A stretch of DNA of 64,000 nucleotides from Isoetes taiwanensis (lineage: Eukaryota > Streptophyta > Lycopodiopsida > Isoetales > Isoetaceae): assembly GCA_021234155.1 (NCBI GenBank), contig JAJEKV010000011.1, positions 19,608,677-19,672,676 of the forward strand, read 5' to 3'. Of this stretch, positions 57,636 to 64,000 are shown piece by piece. Made by a program: the position numbers and the translations under genes. The notes under the pieces are model-generated. The model made no database searches, was not told where the DNA came from, and saw only the letters and a program-made list of their open reading frames with translations. Each line of letters opens with the position of its first letter. Position 1 is the stretch's first letter.

Positions 57636-57698
57636 TGTTAGAAGCAAGGAAACCCTAATGTAATTCTAATGTGATGTGGCATGATGCCACGTCAGCAC
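57636..57698 (+). repeat. 3' LTR fragment of the second copia element
   Basis: First 63 bp of the LTR, matching 53837-53900 and ending gccacgtcagcac where the chromovirus LTR begins. Confidence 0.88.
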
Positions 57699-59341
57699 TG
57701 TGACGCTCCCTGCTAAATATACGGCGCTCGGCCGTACACTCGGCAGGAAATCCCCCATCCGGCTCAACAGCCGCACAGGCCCTCCGTCTACCCCGCACTC
57801 TAAGGTGACCCTAGTGCGGGGAGGGGACACGAAGGTGTCTTGGCGCGCCCTTCCCCTATGGGCTCCTATAACAGCGGAAGCGATAAACATGTCAGAACTA
57901 GCATCAACAATACAAATACTACCTCGAAGGGTAGTCCATCACATATCCAAAGGTGCAAAGAACATAACCACATACCATAAAACGTGAGAGCTCCTACCCG
58001 TGGATCTGACACATAAGGAAGTCGACCGACTGGATAGGCCTCAAGATAGAGCAGACCGAGTCATAACAATGGCGGGGCTGGCATAAGACAATGGCTAGGG
58101 TTGACCACTCCATCCGCCCCTCCTGTGCATACTTTGCAGATGGGCTAGATCAGGCTCTGGCATGACTCTAACCTTCCGGATACGCAATCCCATGGCATCA
58201 CCCATCGGGACTACTCCAGGTTGCATCTCCCTGGTCCGTCAAGGTAGGAAGGGTTGCATCTCCCCTTCCCGGGGTCTAGAGGCTCCACGGGCGGCTAGAG
58301 AATCGTGACGACACACGATTCGTACCCGACTGAACCCCCCAAAACAAGAGCCAAGCTGACACTTGCAACCCTTGAGAGGCAGGGCAACACCTTCGCCCCA
58401 GGAGGTGTCGGACCCATGCCCGGCCCACACGAAGTGACCGGCCATAAGCCTAGCCCACTATGGGATCCCCCGTAGCCCCCGCTCGGCAGGGATCCTCCCT
58501 CCACATTGCCTCTAGCCCCGTTGTGTAGTGCTGAGTCACATCATAGCCTCCGTAGCCTGGTGGGTTCCTATGCACAGGCCGCAATCTAATAGGAACTAAG
58601 GGATCTATACTAGGAACATACTACATATGGCCCTAGGTCTCTACCCCCCTTCCCAACACAAGAGGAATAAACATGATCAACCATCATCCCATAATCATCA
58701 TGAACAATATCATATGAACATCTTAACCTAATCATACATATCTAACTATTAGTTAGGGTTCATTGATTAGGGTTCAAGATGTTCAACAAAGGATCTAGGG
58801 TGGCTCTACTCTAGCTACGAAATACTAACCCATCTGGAGTGCTAACTCCCAGATGAACTAACATGGACTCTACTCAACCTACCTCCTCCAGAAGCGCTTC
58901 CTCCCATCCCTGGCGTCTCCATGCTCCTTGACGTGGCTCGAAGACTTGCTCCCTCTACGATCATACACACCTTCCAGGGGCTGCTGCTCCAGGCTAGGCT
59001 CTGACGAACGATGCTCGAAACGGAGTTTCGGGCGCGTGGATGAGGGTTTAGGTGCTAGGTCAGGGAAAAAAGGGTCTAGGGTTAGGGTTAGAGCTAATAT
59101 AGGTGTGGGTCCACATGGGATGCCACGTGGCACCACTAGGATGAGGCCGTGTGGCGGTTGCCCAATAGGATAAGGCCATGTGGAAATGGGTCTTATCCTA
59201 AGGTTATCTAAGTTAAACAATTAACTTAGATGTGCACCCCTTGCCACTTTCCAATGCATACAAGGCTACTCAGGTAGACTTGTATGGTGACGGGTCCAGG
59301 AATATACGTATATATAGCGTATATTCCCCTCGAACGCCACA
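57699..59341 (-). repeat. 3' LTR of chromovirus 2
   Basis: 1643 bp, TGTGACG at 57699 and CGCCACA at 59341. Near its start on the - strand is a perfect hairpin GGAATATACG-9 nt-CGTATATTCC (59299-59327) with a TATATATA loop. Shares blocks with the 18713/32257 LTRs. Confidence 0.88.
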
Positions 59342-60235
59342 TTCTCCCCTAGAACAATGCCGTCCCTCAAAGATTGCGCTAAGGTGACGAGGCTACTCGA
59401 TCCTGCAAAACAACACAACATATACTTAAATTCAACGATCAACTTGTTATTAAAGAGTTAAATGTCAAAATTTAGGCTATATTTGTACTTATACAAAATT
59501 ATATAGCCTTAACAAGGTTACTTCTTACAATAATTCAAAACATTATTATAACAGGTTTATTAGGGTTCATAATCTAAATTATGGTTCCCCCATCTTCTCG
59601 TAATGCGCCTCCACCTCGATGCTCCTTCTCACTTGCCCGCATTACATGGAGCACATTACGTTAGTCTAATTAATAAAATTGTGGTTTTAGGGGACCACCC
59701 CCTACCAATACCTTGCACTTTCGATCATGGCCCTTCCCGGATTTGAGCTTAAGGACCATTTAAGATGATCCCATCATCGCCCATGATCAAGTGCTACCTT
59801 GTACTTTCGGTTACCCTATGTTTGAGTACCCCTAGTGCATCATGCCCCAAGGGTTTCAAGCTAGGGAACGTCTCACGATCCCATCATCAGCGATGATCAC
59901 TTTGACCTTCACCATGACCCCCTACGGCCAGGTGTGCGACCCCACATCGTGGCATAGGGGAGCATCCGAATCGATGTCCCATCATCGCACCATGCCTTTC
60001 CTTCTCTCTCTCGCATGACCCTATTGGTCATGCGCACCTCTGGTGCATGTTGGCCTAGAGAACGCCTTAAAGGCTTATCTCATCATCGCCCACACGTTCC
60101 AAGATGGCACATGTATTCTACCAACTAGAGGACATGAGCCGGAACTTAAGGTTAACTAAGAAGCATACTAAGCTAACCTCCCGGGCGAAGTCGGGCTCGA
60201 CTGTGCCTGAGGCTTACTTCGCCCATCCAACTCCT
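59342..60235 (-). other. 3' untranslated region of chromovirus 2
   Basis: Between chromodomain and LTR; no coding recognised. Confidence 0.6.
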
Positions 60236-60568
60236 TCATGAACTCACGGGTATTGCTTCTCCAAATCTTGCTTTAATACCCACGTCAAGGTCTTCCAGCG
60301 GCAAGTGTTTCCACTTGACCAAATACCGGGAGGAACCGAGACCTCCTAGTCTTCTTGAATGACTTATCAAGAAGTAACTTCGTGCACGATTTCCACTTGC
60401 TCTTTTCGTCATTTCCAACAAAGTTGGAGTATCCAAAACCTCCTCGGGGTTAGGATTGTGCCTTTTAATAAACTTACGTGGAAAACCTTGTGAACTTTGA
60501 GATGGGCCTAAGATCCAACTTGTGGGCTTGGGAGCCCACTCTCCAAAATCTTGAACGGACCAGCCCAC
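60236..60568 (-). pseudogene. Chromodomain region of chromovirus 2
   Basis: Overlaps the integrase end. RYLVKWKHLPLEDL is the chromodomain core with its aromatic and acidic positions; the expected T-W that follows is shifted by a frame change. Preceded by an RARSYFLIS stretch. Confidence 0.8.
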
Positions 60569-61401
60569 CTAGGGGCAAGCTTCTTGCAACTCCCAATCCG
60601 AAGCTTAGCTTGCTTGACCTTGATCTTCAACCACACGCTATCGCCTACTTTGAACTCTCTTACGGTCCTGTGCTTGTCGGCTACACTCTTCTGCCGACTT
60701 CTTGCTGCTAGGAGGTAACCCCTCACTTCTTCCACCAACTGCTGCATATCTCCTAGCATTTGTTGGGACACCTCAACCTTTGACACGGGATTGTGCCAAG
60801 TGTCCGGGGTTAAGCACTGGTACCCGTAATTTACCATGAAAGGAGACATCTGAGATGACTCCTGTTTGGCACTATTGTAGGCGAATTCCACCAAGTGGAT
60901 GTACTCCTCCCACTTGGACTGCTTATTCCACACAAAGCTTCTAAGCATATCTTCAATGATTCGATTCGTCCTCTCCGTCTGACCATCTGTTTGGGGATGA
61001 TAAGCTGTGCTCATGGAGAGCTTCGTCTGAATGGTGCTGAAGAGATCCTGCCAAAAAGCACTCATAAACTTGGAATCTCTATCAGATATTATCTCCCGAG
61101 GCATGCCATGGAGCCTAAAAATCTCCTTCACAAATAGCTTGGCAGTATCTAATGCTGTGTCAGTAGTTCTACAAGGCACAAAATGTGCCATCTTAGATAA
61201 TTTGTCTACTACGACCATCAATGCATCCTTGCCTCGAAGAGTCTTGGGGAGTCCTGTGATAAAATCCATACTTACCACTTCCCACTTCGCATTCGGCACT
61301 GCTAGAGGTTCCAAGGCACCTGGAATTCGAAGCTGCTCCGCTTTGGTTTGCTGGCACAACCCGACACTTTCGCGAATATATCTTGCTATCTGCTTCTTCA
61401 T
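60508..61401 (-). CDS. Integrase of chromovirus 2
   Basis: About 297 codons open: VSMDFITGLPKTL, DRDSKFMSAFWQDLF and AYHPQTDGQTERTNRIIED give the D-D-E core. The GPY module (SCKKLAPRWAGPFKILE) is near the end, after WLKIKVKQAKLR. The zinc region lies in a separate frame to the right (61401-61470). Longest intact domain of this element. Confidence 0.92.
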   Translation of the reverse strand: MKKQIARYIRESVGLCQQTKAEQLRIPGALEPLAVPNAKWEVVSMDFITGLPKTLRGKDALMVVVDKLSKMAHFVPCRTTDTALDTAKLFVKEIFRLHGMPREIISDRDSKFMSAFWQDLFSTIQTKLSMSTAYHPQTDGQTERTNRIIEDMLRSFVWNKQSKWEEYIHLVEFAYNSAKQESSQMSPFMVNYGYQCLTPDTWHNPVSKVEVSQQMLGDMQQLVEEVRGYLLAARSRQKSVADKHRTVREFKVGDSVWLKIKVKQAKLRIGSCKKLAPRWAGPFKILESGLPSPQVGS

Positions 61402-61504
61402 TCCCGGCGGAAGTAGCTACTTCAAATCTTGAAGTAGGTCTTCATAAACCCTGCATGCCCCTCAACTATTGGGCTGTTGTGTGTGTCATGGAGGATTAGC
61501 TTCC

Positions 61505-62027
61505 TTACCCCGGCGATTCGGGCACACACAACTTATGCTTATGATACAACAAGTTGCCTTCCTTCTTATAATGCTTGAAGGCTTCGCTCCTTATCTGTTC
61601 TAGCCTCTCTAGAAAGGCTTTCCCATACCTCCTTGAAATCACCATCGGATGGTAAAGTCTCCTCAATTTTCTTGCCATACCCGCTCGAAAGAGTTGATAT
61701 AGCATTACAATGAATTCTGGTTTCAAGAGGTCTTCTAGAAAGAGCATCGGCGACCACATTCGACTTACCTGGCTTATAAGCAATCTCAAAGTCATACTCT
61801 TCTAGGAATTCCATCCACCTCCTTTGCCTCAGATTCAGGAGTGGTTGGGTAAAAATGTATTGGAGGCTCGGTGATCGATCTAACCGAAACTTCCTCCCAA
61901 GCAAATAATGCCTCCAAATACGAAGAGCCCTGACAATAGCTAGAAGTTCCTGATCATGGGTTGGATAGCGCTGCTCGGTGTCGTTCAACTTCTTGGAATC
62001 ATAAGCTATTACCCTTCCTTCTTGCAT
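61505..62027 (-). pseudogene. RNase H of chromovirus 2
   Basis: MQEGRVIAYDSKKLNDTEQR, YPTHDQELLAIVRALRIWRH and the YKPGKSNVVADALSRR end, in overlapping frames with a shift near 61790. Typical gypsy RNase H. Confidence 0.9.
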
Positions 62028-62227
62028 AAGGACTCCACCTGTTGCTATCTTACTTGCATCTGTTGCTACTATCTTGTCCTTGTCTGGATCTCAAGCGTAA
62101 CTAGCAATCGGTGTCGTTGTTAAGGTCTCCTTAAGCTTTTCAAATGAAGCTTGAACATTTTCTAACCAATGTGTTCTCCAATCTTTCACCTTAACACTCT
62201 TAGTGAGGTCCGTCAAAGGGGCCCCAC

Positions 62228-63264
62228 TTAGCGAAGTCCTTCACGAACTTTCTCAGAATAACCCGCCGGACCTAGAAAGCTTCTTACTTCCGCCACATTC
62301 TTTGAGCTGGCCAATCTACTACCGCTTCGATCTTTTATGGGTCGGTGGAGATTCCTTCCCGATATGACATGGCCCAAGTACTCCACTCTTTCAGTAGCAA
62401 AGTGGCATTTGGAGAGCTTTCCATACAAACGATGCCGCCTCAACTTTTCTAACACCCTTCTCAAATGCTGACTATGATCTTCGATGGACTTGCTGTAGAC
62501 TAGAATGTCGTCGAAGAAAACAATGACAAACTCATCTAGAAAATCCCTGAAGACGTCGTTCATGAGGCGCATAAAAGTTGCTGGAGCGTTCGACAATCCA
62601 AAGGGCATTATCAGAACTCAAAGTGACCATACCGCGTTCTGAAGGCGGTCTTATGGATATCCTCTTCTTTTATTCTTATTTGGTGGTACCCTGACCTCAA
62701 ATCAATCTTGGAGAATACCTTTGCTCCTTGGAGCTGGTCCATTAAATCATCTGCCCTTGGCAAAGCATACTTGTTCTTTATCGTCTGTTTGTTGAGCTGG
62801 CGATAGTCTATGCACATTCTTAAATTGCCATCTTTCTTCTTCACGAAGAGTATGGGTGCTCCAAAAGGAGACACACTTGCTCTAATAAAACCGAGCTCAA
62901 GCAATTCCTGGAGTTGCTTCTTGAGCTCAATCAACTCCGGTGTGCTCATCCTGTATGGTGCCTTGCTGGTAGGCTTAGCATCTGGTGCTAATGTGATCTC
63001 ACACTCCACACCCCTATAAGGTGGTAGCTGCCGGATCTCATCCGGAAATACATCCTTGAATTCTGAAATAAGCCTAGCTACTGGCTTGGGCAATTGCTTT
63101 CCCTTTTGATCGTTTCCATCCTGCTTATTGGGCTCAATTGCCTCCAATCTCAAGATGTAATCCACCTTATTTCTTTCTATACTTTTCTTTAACCGCTTCA
63201 AAGAAATACACCGCATAGAAGAAGCCGCCTTCTTACCTCTCACTATGAATTTGGTGCCGCCCAA
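62228..63264 (-). pseudogene. Reverse transcriptase of chromovirus 2
   Basis: 63264-62611: [50 protein letters not shown] and [15 protein letters not shown]. After a one-base shift at about 62610: MPFGLSNAPATFMRLMN and the catalytic FFDDILVYS. Only this shift and one near 62300 break it. Confidence 0.92.
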
Positions 63265-63811
63265 AGGCCGTCATGGCGACTTCATTGCGGTCGCAGTCGA
63301 TCATGGCTTTTGCTGGCTTTAGGAACTCCATTCCTACTATAAGGTCATACCTTCCAATCTCCATGACCTCTGCCCCCATCGGCCACTTACTTCCACTAAG
63401 GTCTATGTCGAATGTGATCCTCCTCCCCTTAGTGTGCCGAATGGCGCCGTTTGCCATAGCAACTGGCCTTGGCTTAGACTTCAATACCTTGTTCTTCATT
63501 AGGGCAGCCAGCCTAGGAGAGGCAAAGTTATGAGAGCTACCTGTATCTATCAATACTAGATATGGACTGCTATCTGTGATCCCCTCAGCCGCAATGACTG
63601 TTGACTGACTTTCAATGTCATCTGACTCAATGTTTGCACATATGTGGCACTCACCATCTATGAAGTCCTGGGCCTCATGCTGGTCGTCGTCTTCATCCGC
63701 TCGTTGGTGAATCCCAATCCATAAGCTCTGCCAAGGCTGCCTGCATGACGAATGGGCAATCATGGGTTCGGTGCCCTGGCTGGAAGCACCTGAAACAAAG
63801 CTTCTTCTCAA
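63233..63811 (-). pseudogene. Aspartic protease of chromovirus 2
   Basis: YLVLIDTGSSHNF carries the D-T-G active site, and YDLIVGMEFL the flap. The frame overlaps the gag knuckle frame, consistent with a frameshift between gag and pol. Confidence 0.9.
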
Positions 63812-64000
63812 TACATTCCTGTCTCTTCTCTTTCGTCAGGCTGTCTAGAATACGCTTTAACATGCTGCCCCCTGATGCATTCTGCGGCTTACGGTCCCCA
63901 AAGTTCTTACCCTGAGCTCTCCCTTGCTGCTGGCCTCCTGATGGCGTGGTTGCTGATTGCTTACTCATTCTTTGCCCTTTGGTACCGGCCCCGTTGACCT
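63693..64000 (-). pseudogene. gag zinc-knuckle region of chromovirus 2 (cut by window edge)
   Basis: Gln/Gly-rich linker, KEKRQECIEKKLCFRC and the CCHC knuckle CFRCFQPGHRTHDCP. The N-terminal capsid lies outside. Confidence 0.85.

Larger units (their letters stand above)
53837..57698 (+). mobile_element. Degenerate copia element, cut at its 3' LTR by a chromovirus
   Basis: Short LTRs starting TGTTAGAAG: 5' LTR 53837-54008; 3' LTR begins 57636 after an AAAAGGGG polypurine tract and is interrupted at 57698. PBS GGGTATCAAAGC (54009-54020) resembles the copia PBS with two changes. Most of protease and integrase core is missing. Confidence 0.88.
57699..64000 (-). mobile_element. Ty3/gypsy chromovirus 2, runs past the window edge
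   Basis: 3' LTR at 57699-59341, polypurine tract (GTTCTAGGGGAGAA, 59355-59342), then on the - strand chromodomain, integrase, RNase H, RT, protease and gag zinc knuckle out to 64000. The element lies in the 3' LTR of the copia element to its left. The 5' LTR and gag start lie outside. Confidence 0.93.

Overview
The window reads as nuclear DNA of a land plant with a large, repeat-dominated genome. Evidence: GT-AG introns in short exons, a plant-type ARM-repeat kinesin exon, telo-box motifs just upstream of start codons, Ty1/copia and Ty3/gypsy-chromovirus elements primed by initiator-Met tRNA, and a plant-type L1 LINE. The species cannot be read from the sequence. The presence of two element classes I associate less with flowering plants (a Crypton-like tyrosine recombinase and a HUH/Rep endonuclease) makes a fern, gymnosperm or other non-flowering lineage worth considering.

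Layout. 1-3441 (-): intron-rich host-like gene ending in an FCP1/NIF-type HAD phosphatase domain, with a GT-rich TGG repeat in an intron. 3442-7615 (-): 3'-truncated copia element whose broken end abuts the first exon of that gene. 7877-17839: a tandem duplication of a host segment with exon-like pieces. Its first copy carries a 6.2 kb L1 insertion (8711-14892) with two poly(A) tracts; its second copy keeps 745 bp lost from the first. 18218-18712 plus 33828-35347 (+): one decayed DUF3504/Crypton-like tyrosine recombinase gene, split by a 15.1 kb long-LTR element (18713-33827, target duplication AGGAA). That element has no recognisable gag-pol. It contains five hairpins after the primer-binding site and, nested inside it, a 4.4 kb segment with 23 bp perfect terminal inverted repeats (23715-28110) that carries a scattered GC-centred palindrome family and host-like exons.

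36149-36753 (-): unidentified coding-like fragment. 37042-44920 (-): degenerate gypsy chromovirus with both LTRs. 45392-45580 (-): orphan exon of an ARM-repeat kinesin. 45828-48228 (+): decayed gene for a HUH-type (Rep-like) endonuclease, bracketed by 62 bp direct repeats and hairpins, the best candidate for an unusual mobile system here. 49168-50065 (+): compact intact three-exon host gene with a 113 bp foldback just upstream. 53837-57698 (+): degenerate copia element whose 3' LTR is cut by the LTR of another chromovirus, 57699 to beyond 64000 (-).

How the parts relate. Most of the window is a record of nested insertions. The LTR of the 15 kb non-coding element shares sequence blocks with the LTR of the right-hand chromovirus, so the two may be a non-autonomous/autonomous pair. 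Only the 49168-50065 gene and perhaps the FCP1-like gene look capable of producing a host protein. All transposon reading frames seen carry stops, frameshifts or truncations.
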